In this document: piece by piece, positions 1 through 9,169 of the stretch | Layout: each line of letters begins with the position of its first letter | Position numbering within the stretch: the stretch's first letter is position 1 | NCBI RefSeq assembly: GCF_900100315.1 | Contig: NZ_FNFF01000005.1 | Coordinates: 432,484-496,483, forward strand | Origin: Streptomyces indicus | GTDB lineage: Bacteria; Actinomycetota; Actinomycetes; Streptomycetales; Streptomycetaceae | Direction of reading: 5' to 3' | DNA: 64,000 nucleotides | The notes under the pieces: model-generated | What the model was told of the DNA's origin: nothing | The model's input: the letters and a program-made list of their open reading frames with translations, nothing else | Database searches by the model: none | Position numbers and translations under genes: made by a program

Positions 1-83
1 CAGGCCCGCGGCCGGTCCACATCGGGCATCAGCTTCGCGACACCGTGGTCCACGGTGCGCATCACGGGTATCGGCTCGTCCAC
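1..83 (-). CDS. Spermidine synthase-like protein, 5' end only
   Basis: The gene runs off the left edge of the window, so only about 27 N-terminal residues are present. They begin V-D-E-P-I-P-V and contain the run HGVAKLMPDVDR. From memory this resembles the N-terminus of actinomycete spermidine/spermine synthase-like methyltransferase-fold proteins. The GTG start at 83 has a GGAG a few bases upstream. An ATG seven codons further in is an alternative start. No catalytic region is visible, so the name is tentative. The gene points away from the patatin gene's coding region but lies on the same strand. Confidence 0.45.
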   Translation of the reverse strand, partial: MDEPIPVMRTVDHGVAKLMPDVDRPRA

Positions 84-140
84 CGCTCCATTGTGCCGGG
101 CCGGTCGCACGCGCGGACCTGACCGGCTCATTCCTCATGA

Positions 141-170
141 CCGGCCCGCGGCTCCCGTGCGCGGGGCCGG
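141..170 (-). terminator. Possible hairpin terminator of the patatin gene
   Basis: CCGGCCC (141-147) pairs with GGGCCGG (164-170) around a 16-nt loop. It lies about 50 nt past the stop of the minus-strand patatin gene. The stem is short and there is no T-run, so this is a weak call in such GC-rich DNA. Confidence 0.25.
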
Positions 171-217
171 TGCGCGGGCACCCCGGCGCGGCACGGCACG
201 AAGACCCGGCCCGGCCC

Positions 218-1063
218 TCAGTCCTGCCAGAGCCGCCTGACCTCCGCCACGTGCGCCGCCGCCTGCGCGAGGCCCGAGCGGGCCGCGGGTGCGCGGCGGG
301 CCGGGTCCAGGACGTTGCGGCCGAAGGTGCGGCGGGCCTCGCGGCTCGGGGTGATGAGGACGCACTTCGAGCCGGCGGCGGTGAGCCGGGCGGCCTGGGC
401 GCGCGGGGTCGGCAGCGGTCCGCCGCCGAGGGCGATCGGCGCGACGATGAGGACCTTGGCGTATCCGGCGGCGAGTGCGGCGTTGGCGGAGGAGTGCACC
501 CCGCCGTCGATGTAGCGCCGGCCGTCGATCGTGATCGGGGGCCACACACCGGGCACGGCGCAGCTGGCCGAGACGGCGTCGACGAGGCCGACCCCGCTGT
601 CGCGGTCGAACGCGGCGAGCTCACCGGTGGCGGCGTCCACCGCCGTGACCACGAGCCGCGGCCCCTCGGGCCAGTCGTGCGAGAGCAGCCGCTGCGCGAT
701 CACCTCGCGCCGGTCCTCCTCCCCCACCGTCCGTACGGCGCTCGCCATCCTCCCCATCCGGACGCCGTACGCCTTCGCGTCGCGCGAGCGCAGCACACCC
801 CAGGCGTACCGGGCGAACATGGCGGGGCCCATCGTCGCGGGGATCTCGCCCTTCGCACTGGCGAGTTGGCGCCGGTAGAGCTCTTCGAGGGTGAGCACGC
901 CCGAGGTCAGCTGGGCGCCGACCACCGAGCCCGCCGACGTACCGACGACGAGGTCCGCGCCGGTCACGTCCACGCCGGCGCGGGCCAGACCGTGCAGCAG
1001 GCCGATCTCCCAGCCGATCCCGGTGAGTCCGCCGCCGCCGAGTACGAGTGCCGTGTCGCCCAT
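218..1063 (-). CDS. Patatin-like phospholipase/esterase
   Basis: A 281-residue protein with the complete patatin signature. The glycine-rich oxyanion loop GGGGLTG is at residues 9-15, the nucleophile elbow GTSAGS places Ser43, and the second dyad residue is Asp186 in the motif IDGG. Enzymes of this family hydrolyse acyl esters of phospholipids or other lipids through a Ser-Asp dyad. There is no signal peptide or membrane segment, so it is probably cytoplasmic. The length is normal for short bacterial patatins. It precedes the catabolic cluster but nothing ties it to that pathway. The substrate cannot be predicted. Confidence 0.85.
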   Translation of the reverse strand: MGDTALVLGGGGLTGIGWEIGLLHGLARAGVDVTGADLVVGTSAGSVVGAQLTSGVLTLEELYRRQLASAKGEIPATMGPAMFARYAWGVLRSRDAKAYGVRMGRMASAVRTVGEEDRREVIAQRLLSHDWPEGPRLVVTAVDAATGELAAFDRDSGVGLVDAVSASCAVPGVWPPITIDGRRYIDGGVHSSANAALAAGYAKVLIVAPIALGGGPLPTPRAQAARLTAAGSKCVLITPSREARRTFGRNVLDPARRAPAARSGLAQAAAHVAEVRRLWQD

Positions 1064-1186
1064 GGATGCCCCATCTCCCGGTTCGCGTGGGCACGCGCGG
1101 TGCCCGGCCCGCCTCCTGCGAGGTACCAGGAGTATGCAGACCGGGCCCGCAGATGTGCAGAGGCAGGAGCCGGGCGGGCCGGGGCG

Positions 1187-1848
<662 letters not shown>

Positions 1849-1852
<4 letters not shown>

Positions 1853-3123
1853 GTCAGACCTCCAGGGCGCGCGGGGTGAAGGGTCAGCTCCGAGGTGTGC
1901 GTGGCGCGGGCGACGATGCGGCCCGCCTTGATCACCGCGCTGCGCACGGGCCGTTCGAGCAGCACCGCGTCGTAGTCGCGGGTGTCGGCCACCACCAGGT
2001 CCGCTGCGGCGCCGACGTGCACGCCGTAGTCGGTGAGGCCGACCACGCGGGCCGCGTCGTGGGTGACGAGCCGCAGCACGCGGTGCAGGTCGGACGGTCC
2101 GGACAGGTGCGCGAGCCGGGCGAGGAGCAGCGCCGTGTCGAGCAGGTCGCCGGTGCCGTACGGGGTGAAGGCGTTGCGGATGTTGTTGTTGGAGCAGGCG
2201 GTGAGCACACCCGCGTCCCACAGGTCGCGGACGGGTGCGATGGCCCGTCGTACGGCCTGTTCGTCGCCTCGCCCGCCGAGGAACAGGTCGGTGGCCGGCA
2301 GCGGCACGACGGCCACGCCGGCCTGGGCGAGGTCGGCGGCGACGGCGCGCCGTTCGGCGGGCGGCAGGGCGCCGAGCGAGGTGACGTGCCCGAGCGCGAC
2401 ACGTCCGCCGAGGCCGCGGGCGGCGGTCTGCTCGGCGATGAACCCGGCGAGCGCGAACCGCGGGTCCGAGGCGTCGTCGGAGAAATCGCAGTGCAGGTCG
2501 GCGGGGACGCCGTATTCGACGGCGAGATCGAGGACCAGTTCCACATGGCGCCGGCAGTCCGCGAGGTCCTTCTCGGCATACGTGCAGCCGCCGATCACGT
2601 CCGCCCCCGCGTCCAGGGACTTGCGGAGCAGGGTGTGGGTGTCGGGGGCCTTGAAGATGCCCTCCTGCGGGAAGGCGACGATCTGCACGGTCACCAAGTC
2701 GGCCCAGGCGTCCCGCAGTTCGAGCATCACCTCCAAGCCGCACAGGCGGGCGATGGGGTCGACGTCGGGGTGGGCGCGCACGGTCGTGGTGCCGTTGCGC
2801 ACACACATCTCCAGGACCTGCTCGGCCCGGGCGCGCACACTCTCGTGGGTGAACTCCCGCTTCAGCTCCCCCGTCACGCTGATCGCACCGGCCAGGGTGC
2901 CGGTGGGATTGGGGCGGATCGTGTCGAGGAGCGCCTTGTCGGGGTGCAGATGGGACTCGACCAGGCCGGGAAGGAGCACCCGCCCGTCGGCCTCGTACAC
3001 CTCTGCACCTTCGGGGGCGGCGAGTGCGGGGCCGATCTGTGCGATCCGACCGCCCTGGAGCAGGACGTCGGTGGGGTCGGTGGCGTTCTCCACGCGTACG
3101 GCGCGGAGCAGCAGGTCCGTCAC
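1849..3123 (-). CDS. Amidohydrolase of the cytosine deaminase-like (CodA/AtzC) group
   Basis: A 424-residue metal-dependent hydrolase. It has the first metal site as HLHPDK near residue 59, a central HCDF segment, a later His in LGHVTS, and a C-terminal small domain. The order matches the CodA/AtzC group that deaminates or opens cyclic ureas and pyrimidines. Two usually conserved positions differ: the catalytic Glu of the HxDE motif reads Phe, and the metal-binding Asp near the C-terminal end reads Asn within SNNNIRN. It may therefore be a divergent hydrolase with altered chemistry. It sits between the acetamidase and DUF1097 genes in an operon that starts with carbamate kinase. The substrate is unknown; a cyclic amide is the likeliest guess. 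Confidence 0.75.
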
Positions 3124-3244
3124 GGTCTCTCTCCTTGGCTGCGTCTCGGACGGCGGTGGGCGGACCGGGTGTGCGGGGCTTGCAGGGCGTACGTGGTTTG
3201 CGGGGCGTACGGCGCTTGCGGGGTGGACAAGGCTTGTGGGGCGC

Positions 3245-4417
3245 TCACAGCTCTCCGGGGAAGTCGGCCTTGCGGATCAGGCAGTGCACGCCCTTGACCT
3301 GGTCGACCACCTGCGAAACCTCGAAGTCCGCCGCGGCACTCAGATAGGCGTACGCGGTCTGCCGGTCCATGCCGGTAGTGGCCGTGAGGAAGGCGAGCGC
3401 GGAACGGACGCACTGGCGCATCGCCTCGTCGAGATCGGCGTCGAGTCCGATGGCGATCCAGTGCGTACGGGTCTCGGCGAACGGTTCGCCGACGCGGCCC
3501 TGCACCCGCCGCGCCGCCTCGCCCCGTACGAGGGACAGCCGGAAGGTGGCCCGCAGCGGCGCTTCGAACGCGGTGAGGGCCACCTCCCCGTTGCCCTGGG
3601 CGAAGTGCGGATCGCCCGCGTAGAAGCCGGCGCCCTCGGCTTGTACGGGAAGGTACAAGGACGATCCGCACGTCAGGTGTTTGACGTCCAGGTTGCCTCC
3701 GTGGACGCCGGGCGGGATCGAGCTGAGCGGAGTGCCCTCGCTGCCGCTCGCGACGCCCATGATCCCGACGAAGGGGTTGAGCGGGAAGCGGGCGCTGAGG
3801 GTGTCGGTGCAGCGCAGGACGCCGTACTCGGTTCCGCCGGAACCGGCCTCCACGGTGCAGAAGGCGTTGACGGTGCCGGTCGGGCCGCGCAGCAGCGAGG
3901 GTCCGGTCAACTCCAGCTCGTCCTGCGGGAGTTCGCCGGGCAGGGCGCCGCGGGTGTGCCGGTTGGCCACGATCCCGTAGTGGCAGCGGCGGTGCAGCGA
4001 GAGGGTCTCGACCCGCAGCAGGTCACCGGGCAGCGCTCCGCGCACCGCGACGGGCCCCGTGACGATGTGCGGTCCGGGCAGCACCACGGCGTCGCGCGCG
4101 AGCCCGGACTCTGCGATCGCACGGGCGTCGGCGAGCACGTCGCGCTCGGGGACGCCGAACTCACCGAAGAACGCGACCGGATCACGCCCCTGGTCCGGCA
4201 GGATCCCCTCGTGCGAGACGAGGTCCATGGTGAGGGTCTCGCCGTCGGCGACGGTCAGGACGGGTGCGCTCCCGGCGTGCGGGAGTTCGCCCCACCGGGC
4301 GGTCTTCTCGGTCGTACGGAGGTGATGGGTGCCGTCGACCGGGAGGGCGGCGGTGGTGGTTGTTGCGGTGGCAGGGCCTGCGGTCGCGGTGCTTGCGGTG
4401 GCGGTGCTGTGGGGCAT
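3245..4417 (-). CDS. Acetamidase/formamidase family protein
   Basis: A 390-residue member of the FmdA/AmdA family, which hydrolyses formamide, acetamide or similar short amides to ammonia and the acid. Family-typical stretches are visible, such as VHGGNLDVKHL, HFAQGNGEV and the PGDLLRVE segment. An Ala/Thr-rich N-terminal extension of about 25 residues precedes the conserved part. ATG at 4417 is preferred over the TTG one codon upstream because GAGG lies nine bases before it. The gene is the second of the minus-strand operon. It would release ammonia from an amide intermediate, which is inferred from context. Confidence 0.85.
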   Translation of the reverse strand: MPHSTATASTATAGPATATTTTAALPVDGTHHLRTTEKTARWGELPHAGSAPVLTVADGETLTMDLVSHEGILPDQGRDPVAFFGEFGVPERDVLADARAIAESGLARDAVVLPGPHIVTGPVAVRGALPGDLLRVETLSLHRRCHYGIVANRHTRGALPGELPQDELELTGPSLLRGPTGTVNAFCTVEAGSGGTEYGVLRCTDTLSARFPLNPFVGIMGVASGSEGTPLSSIPPGVHGGNLDVKHLTCGSSLYLPVQAEGAGFYAGDPHFAQGNGEVALTAFEAPLRATFRLSLVRGEAARRVQGRVGEPFAETRTHWIAIGLDADLDEAMRQCVRSALAFLTATTGMDRQTAYAYLSAAADFEVSQVVDQVKGVHCLIRKADFPGEL

Positions 4418-4616
4418 CAAGTGTCCTCTGCATCCGGGGGGTTGGGGCTCGGCGTCCGTTCCGTGTCGGCGGGTGTTGTCAGTGGCGGTCGATAGCCTGG
4501 GACTGGGCTGGGCCCCCGGGAGGGCGGGCTATGTCCGGCCCACCCCCGCGCATGCGCCCCACCCCGACACCGGGGCGGGCCCACCCCAGGCAGGCGCCCA
4601 CCCCACAAGAACCGTG

Positions 4617-5768
4617 TTACGTCTCCGCTGCCGCCACGTTGCGATCAAGGTCGGCGGCGTCGACCCGTACCGCCGGGTCGTCGGCCCGTACGGCCGGGGC
4701 AGGGGCACGAACGCCCGCCGGCGAGGCGCCCACGATCCGAGTGCCGGCGCGTCCCGCGAGAGCCGCACCGAGCGCCGCCGGCGAGGTGATCAGGACGCTG
4801 CTGCCGCCGCCGGCGAGGAAGTCCAGCGCGGCCCGCACCTTCGGCCCCATGCTCCCTTCGGGGAACTGGCCGTCGGCCAGGTGCCGTTCGGCCTCGTCCC
4901 AGTGGAGCAGGTCCACGAACCGCTCGTGCGGCGTGCCGAAGTCGAGGGCGATGCGTTCCACTCCGGTGGTGATGACCAATTCCTGGGCGCCGAGGCCCCG
5001 CGCGAGCAGGGCGGAGGTGGCGTCCTTGTCGACCACCGCCTCCACGCCGCGCAGCGACCCGTCCGGCGCGGCCACGACCGGGATGCCGCCGCCCCCGCCG
5101 GCGATCACCAGCTGCCCGGCGGCGAGGAGGGCCGCGATCGCGTCCTGTTCCACGACCAGGCGCGGTGCCGGCGAGGGGACGAGCCGGCGCCAGCCGCGCC
5201 CCGCGTCCTCGCCGATGGCCCAGCCGTGCAGGGCGGCCAGGCGTTCGGCCTCGTCCCGGGCGTAGTGCGTGCCGATCGGTTTGGTGGGTCGGGTGAAGGC
5301 GGGGTCGGCCGCATCGACGACGGTGTGGGTCAGCACGGCCACCGGGCGCACCCCGGCCGGCAACGCGCCGGACAGGCCGCGGGCCAGGATGTAGCCGATG
5401 CTGCCCTGCGAGTCGGCGACGCACATGTCGAGGTCGAGCAGCGGGAGTTCGGGGGCTATCTCGGCCACGAGGTCGGAGCGCCGCTTGATGAAGCCGACCT
5501 GTGGGCCGTTGCCGTGGGTGACCACGACGCGGGTGCCGGCACGGACCATGGCGGCCACGGGCGCGGCCAACTGCCGTGCGGCTTCGAACTGTTCGGCGAT
5601 GGTGGCCCGCCGGCCACCGCGCAGGAGCGCGTTGCCGCCGATGGCGAGCACGGTGGTGGGTGCCGGTGCCGGTGCCGACGCGGGTGCGGTGGCGGGCACC
5701 GTGGAAGGTGAGGTGGTGTGCCGCGGAAGCGGCGGTACGGGTGTGCGGACCGCGGGTTCTTCGGGCAT
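4617..5768 (-). CDS. arcC: Carbamate kinase
   Basis: A protein of about 383 residues of the amino-acid kinase fold. Clear carbamate kinase motifs are AIGGNALL, THGNGPQVG, SQGSIGYIL, VAGGGGGIPV and VDKDATSALLA. The enzyme transfers phosphate from carbamoyl phosphate to ADP, giving ATP, ammonia and CO2. It has about 45 extra residues at the N-terminus, rich in Pro, Ala and Thr, and an acidic C-terminal tail, so it is longer than the usual 310. The true start may lie further in because no strong ribosome site precedes ATG 5768. It is the first gene of the minus-strand operon. Together with FdrA/DUF1116/DUF2877 it can be read as the energy-recovery step. There is no arginine deiminase nearby, so the classic arc pathway is unlikely. 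Confidence 0.9.
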   Translation of the reverse strand: MPEEPAVRTPVPPLPRHTTSPSTVPATAPASAPAPAPTTVLAIGGNALLRGGRRATIAEQFEAARQLAAPVAAMVRAGTRVVVTHGNGPQVGFIKRRSDLVAEIAPELPLLDLDMCVADSQGSIGYILARGLSGALPAGVRPVAVLTHTVVDAADPAFTRPTKPIGTHYARDEAERLAALHGWAIGEDAGRGWRRLVPSPAPRLVVEQDAIAALLAAGQLVIAGGGGGIPVVAAPDGSLRGVEAVVDKDATSALLARGLGAQELVITTGVERIALDFGTPHERFVDLLHWDEAERHLADGQFPEGSMGPKVRAALDFLAGGGSSVLITSPAALGAALAGRAGTRIVGASPAGVRAPAPAVRADDPAVRVDAADLDRNVAAAET

Positions 5769-5806
5769 GTCAGGACGATAGGAATGCCGCACCGACGGGT
5801 CATGGG

Positions 5807-5855
5807 CAGCCGGTGCCAGTAGCGGCCGGGGCTTGTTGACGCCTGCTGACAGTGT
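5807..5855. promoter_or_regulatory. Candidate operator between carbamate kinase and pucR-like gene
   Basis: CAGCCGGTGCCAG lies at 5807-5819 and GCTGACAGTGT at 5845-5855. The first 13-mer recurs exactly at 9087-9099. The reverse complement of the second is at 9080-9090. Both copies are in promoter regions of the same cluster, so a common regulator, plausibly the PucR protein encoded next door, may bind here. Half-sites look like TGCCAG and CTGRCA. Confidence 0.45.
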
Positions 5856-6040
5856 GGGCGTTCCCGGCCGGCGCGATGCGCTCGCGGGTACGGGCACATG
5901 TGGGCCGCACCACTACCACCACGCAGTCAGCTGACCCGGCCGCCGCCCCCGAAAGGCCCGACCCCCTGAAAAGGACCGCCCGAAAAATCGTATACAGTCT
6001 TCTGTCCGCAGCGTTTACAGTCCATGAACTCGCGCCCATA

Positions 6041-7609
6041 GTGGCCAACGTGGCCGGTTCCCCAGTGCTCGCCCGACGCACCGCCCCCGCCTCGGCCCTG
6101 ACCGTGGCGCAGGCGCTGGAGCTGCCCGCCCTCGCGGGGGCGCGCCTGGTCGCGGGCCACGCCGGGGCGCCGCATCCCATCCGGGTGGCCAACATCATGG
6201 AAGTGCCGGACATCGTCCGCTGGATGCGCGGCGGCGAGTTCCTGCTCACCACGGCCTATGCAGTACGCGACGACGAACGCGCCCTGGCCGCGCTGGTGCC
6301 GGAGATGGCGCGGCGCGGTCTTGCCGCCCTGGGCGTCAAGGTGGGCCCGTATCTGCCGGCGATCCCTGAGCCGGTGCTGCGGCGGGCCGACGAACTCGCT
6401 TTCCCCATCGTGGAGTTGCCGGGCGAGGTGATGCTCAACGACATCCTGTCCGAGGTCATCGGCACGGTGCTCAACCGCCAGGCGCTCAGCCTCGAACGCA
6501 CCCAGGCGCTGCGCGAACGGCTCTCGCAGGCGGTCCTGAGCGGTGGCTCGCAGCGCGAACTCGTCGCGCTGCTCGCCCGCGAGACGGGCTGCCCCGCCGC
6601 CGTACAGGCCGTCGACGGCACGCTGCCCGTCACGGCCGGCGGCCCCGTGCCGGACGCGCCGCCCACCGTGACCCGGCCCATCACCGTGGGCGACCGCTGC
6701 CGCGGCGAAGTGGTCCTGTGGGGCGCCGGGGCCCGTACGAGCCAGGCCGAACTCGCCTTGGCCGTCGAGCATGTGGCGAGCCTGGTCACGATGCTCCTGG
6801 TGCAGGAGCGCGCGCTCGCCGAGCGCGAGCGCCGCTACCGTACGCTGCTGCTCACCGCGCTGGTCTCGCACCCGCCGCGAGACCGCGCCGAGGCCTCCCG
6901 GCGCGCCGCCGCGCTCGGCTGGGACCTGGAGCGCGCACGCGCGGCGGTGGTGGTCGAGGTCGCACCTGCGCCGGGCGCCGCGCCCGGTCCGGTCACCGAG
7001 GAGCGGCTGCTGTCCGCCGCCCGCACCGCGCTGGGCGCCCAGACCCCGGTGTGGGGCACACCGGGCGGGTTGACGGTGCTCGTCGAGCCGGGCCCCTCCC
7101 TGCGGCGCACCTGCGCCTCACTGCACCGCGCGGTCGCCGCGGCCTGCCCCGCGCACACGGTCGCGGTGGCGGCGGGCACGGTGCGCGCCGACTTCGTGGA
7201 GCTCCACCTGAGCCACGGCGAGGCGCTCTCCGCGCTCGCGCTCGGCCGTGAACTGGACGGCCCCGAGGGCTCGTTCACGCGCCTGTACGAGGAGTGCGGC
7301 GTGTACCGGCTGCTCAACCAGCTGCCGGACGGCGAGTTGCAGGCCCTGGTGGACGACACACTCGGCCCGCTGATCGCGCACGACACACGGCACGACAGCA
7401 GCCTGGTGCACAGCCTCGGCGTCTATCTCCAGCGCGACCGCAACGGCGTGGACGCGGCCGAGGAGCTGCACATCCACTACAACACGCTGCGCTACCGCCT
7501 GAAGCAGATAGAGAAGCTCACCGGCGCACCGGACAAGGATCCGATGCGCCGGCTGCAGACCGAACTGGCGGTGCACGCCCACCGGTTGCTCAGCGCGCGG
7601 CTTCGGTGA
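6041..7609 (+). CDS. PucR family transcriptional regulator
   Basis: About 522 residues from the chosen GTG; the frame is open further upstream. The N-terminal PucR domain begins at LTVAQALELPAL and contains the conserved RVANIMEVPDIVRWM and GGEFLLTTAYA stretches. The C-terminus carries the PucR helix-turn-helix, seen in HIHYNTLRYRLKQIEKLTG. Family members control purine, amino acid and other nitrogen catabolism genes and often sense pathway intermediates. The gene is divergent from the carbamate kinase operon with a roughly 270-nt shared control region. That region includes ACAG-TCTT-CTGT near 5995-6006. Its 3' end overlaps the convergent permease gene by 20 nt. The exact start is uncertain. 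Confidence 0.88.
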   Translation: MANVAGSPVLARRTAPASALTVAQALELPALAGARLVAGHAGAPHPIRVANIMEVPDIVRWMRGGEFLLTTAYAVRDDERALAALVPEMARRGLAALGVKVGPYLPAIPEPVLRRADELAFPIVELPGEVMLNDILSEVIGTVLNRQALSLERTQALRERLSQAVLSGGSQRELVALLARETGCPAAVQAVDGTLPVTAGGPVPDAPPTVTRPITVGDRCRGEVVLWGAGARTSQAELALAVEHVASLVTMLLVQERALAERERRYRTLLLTALVSHPPRDRAEASRRAAALGWDLERARAAVVVEVAPAPGAAPGPVTEERLLSAARTALGAQTPVWGTPGGLTVLVEPGPSLRRTCASLHRAVAAACPAHTVAVAAGTVRADFVELHLSHGEALSALALGRELDGPEGSFTRLYEECGVYRLLNQLPDGELQALVDDTLGPLIAHDTRHDSSLVHSLGVYLQRDRNGVDAAEELHIHYNTLRYRLKQIEKLTGAPDKDPMRRLQTELAVHAHRLLSARLR

Positions 7610-8969
7610 CGGGTTCCGCGACGGTCATCCGGGCCGCCCGCGCCGCGCGCCACTGCGGCAGCGAGAACAGCAGGTACAGGATCGCCCCGGTCAGCGGCAG
7701 CGTGTGCCAGAGCTTGTCGTCGAAGCCGAAGCCGAGGACGAGATTGATGCCGAGCCCGGCGAAGTACGCCCACACGGCACGCCAGTTGACGGCCGCCACG
7801 GCTGCTTCGGACAGGTCGTAGCGTCCGCGCCGCAGCAGGAAGTAGTCGGCGACGAGGATGCCGGGGATGAGCGGGATCGCGTAACCGAGATAGCCGAGGT
7901 AGGTCAGGAAGGCGTCGAGGATGCCCGCCGTCAGGCCGTAGTACGCGAGTCCGCAGGCGAGGACGCCGGCGATCACGTTCACGGCGATCCGCGGCAGGTC
8001 GACGGCGGTGCGTCCGGCGAGCGAGGCCGCGTACATGTTGTTCACCTCGTGCGGGAAGCCCTGCACGAAGATCGCGAACGTGGCGAGCGCGCCGACGCCG
8101 ACGATGCCGAAGGCCTCGCCCATGTCGGCCTCGCGGACGCCGAGTCCGAGCAGGATGCCGAGCATGTTGAAGCCGAAGTTGCCGACCATGAACTCGGCGA
8201 CCGTCGTGGTGTAGACGGTCGACTTGGACTTGCCGAAGCGGGTGATGTCGGGGGTGACGGTGGCGCCGGTCATCCACTTGTTGACCCCGAGGGCGAACAG
8301 CGCGAGCGCCGTGGCCTCGCCGGCCCGGGCCGGTTCGGCGCCGACGATCTCGCCGATGCCGCCCGCGTGGTCGACCGCGGCGGCCACCGCGATGACGACG
8401 GTGACCAGCATCAGCGGCACACTGATCCGCCCGACCCAGGTCAGCCCCTTGCCGAAGCCCACGATGGACAGGGCGGTGTACAGGGCGCTGAGGACCACGC
8501 AGTAGACGAGCCCGATCCACGGGTCCTTGCCGCCGGGCAGCACACCGGCCGTGATGCCGGTGCTGTAGCCGACGAACCCGGCCGACAGCAGGGCGATGAC
8601 CAGAGAGGGCAGCCTGCTGCCGCCGCGTCCGAAGGCCGCTTTGAGGCCGAGTGCGGTGGTGATGCGTTCACGCTGGCCGATGAGGCCGCACAGGATCGAC
8701 ACCACGCTGACCACGAGCGAGGAGCCGACGGCGATGAGGACGCCGGTCCAGAACGGGAAGAAGAGCCCGAGCGACATGCCGTAGAGCAGATCGGTGGCCG
8801 ACACCGTGAAGCCCATGCGGACCAGGGTGATCGACAAAGTGGAGCGGCGTTCGTCGGGCGGCAGCCGGTCCGCGGCGAAGTCCTCCGTGGCCTCGGCGGC
8901 CCGGCGGGCCCGGGTGGCTGCGGACTTGTCGTCGGGGGGTGGCTGGGTGCGCGGGCTGTCGCTGTCCAT
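7590..8969 (-). CDS. NCS1 family permease (cytosine/purine/hydantoin type)
   Basis: A 459-residue membrane protein with about twelve transmembrane segments and a hydrophilic N-terminus of about 50 residues. The sequence is typical of CodB-like NCS1 carriers: MGFTVSATDLLYGMSLG in the first helix region, NKWMTGATVTPDITRF in the middle and GILVADYFLLRRGRYDL near the end. NCS1 transporters import nucleobases, hydantoins, allantoin or vitamins with a cation. It lies between the regulator and the FdrA operon and probably supplies the substrate of the pathway. Its promoter region is shared with fdrA and holds the candidate operator at 9080-9123. Confidence 0.88.
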   Translation of the reverse strand: MDSDSPRTQPPPDDKSAATRARRAAEATEDFAADRLPPDERRSTLSITLVRMGFTVSATDLLYGMSLGLFFPFWTGVLIAVGSSLVVSVVSILCGLIGQRERITTALGLKAAFGRGGSRLPSLVIALLSAGFVGYSTGITAGVLPGGKDPWIGLVYCVVLSALYTALSIVGFGKGLTWVGRISVPLMLVTVVIAVAAAVDHAGGIGEIVGAEPARAGEATALALFALGVNKWMTGATVTPDITRFGKSKSTVYTTTVAEFMVGNFGFNMLGILLGLGVREADMGEAFGIVGVGALATFAIFVQGFPHEVNNMYAASLAGRTAVDLPRIAVNVIAGVLACGLAYYGLTAGILDAFLTYLGYLGYAIPLIPGILVADYFLLRRGRYDLSEAAVAAVNWRAVWAYFAGLGINLVLGFGFDDKLWHTLPLTGAILYLLFSLPQWRAARAARMTVAEPVTEAAR

Positions 8970-9079
8970 ACGGGGACACCTCTTCGTCGCTCGGCAGCGG
9001 GGACGGGAGCACGGATGCGGGCGCGGTCACCGGCACGGATGCGGGTGTCCCGGAATGTTCGCCGCCCCGAAGGCCCGCG

Positions 9080-9123
9080 ACACTGTCAGCCGGTGCCAGC
9101 GATCGCGGCCGCCCTGCTGGCAC
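9080..9123. promoter_or_regulatory. Candidate operator between permease and fdrA
   Basis: ACACTGTCAGC (9080-9090) runs directly into CCGGTGCCAGC. GTGCCAGC (9093-9100) and GCTGGCAC (9116-9123) form a perfect 8-bp inverted repeat with a 15-nt spacer. The same 13-mer and the reverse complement of the 11-mer occur at 5807-5855. The location between divergent genes fits a site controlling both the permease and the fdrA operon. Confidence 0.5.
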
Positions 9124-9169
9124 TTCGCGCCGAAGCGGGCACCCGGGGGGCGGACCGTACCGTCGGGTC

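Noticed and set aside
2033..4495. Very long open frames on the plus strand opposite the cluster (also 35570-38554 and, on minus, 41510-45088)
   Set aside because: They are high-GC shadow frames of well-recognised genes on the other strand, with Arg/Pro/Ser-rich sequence and no domains.
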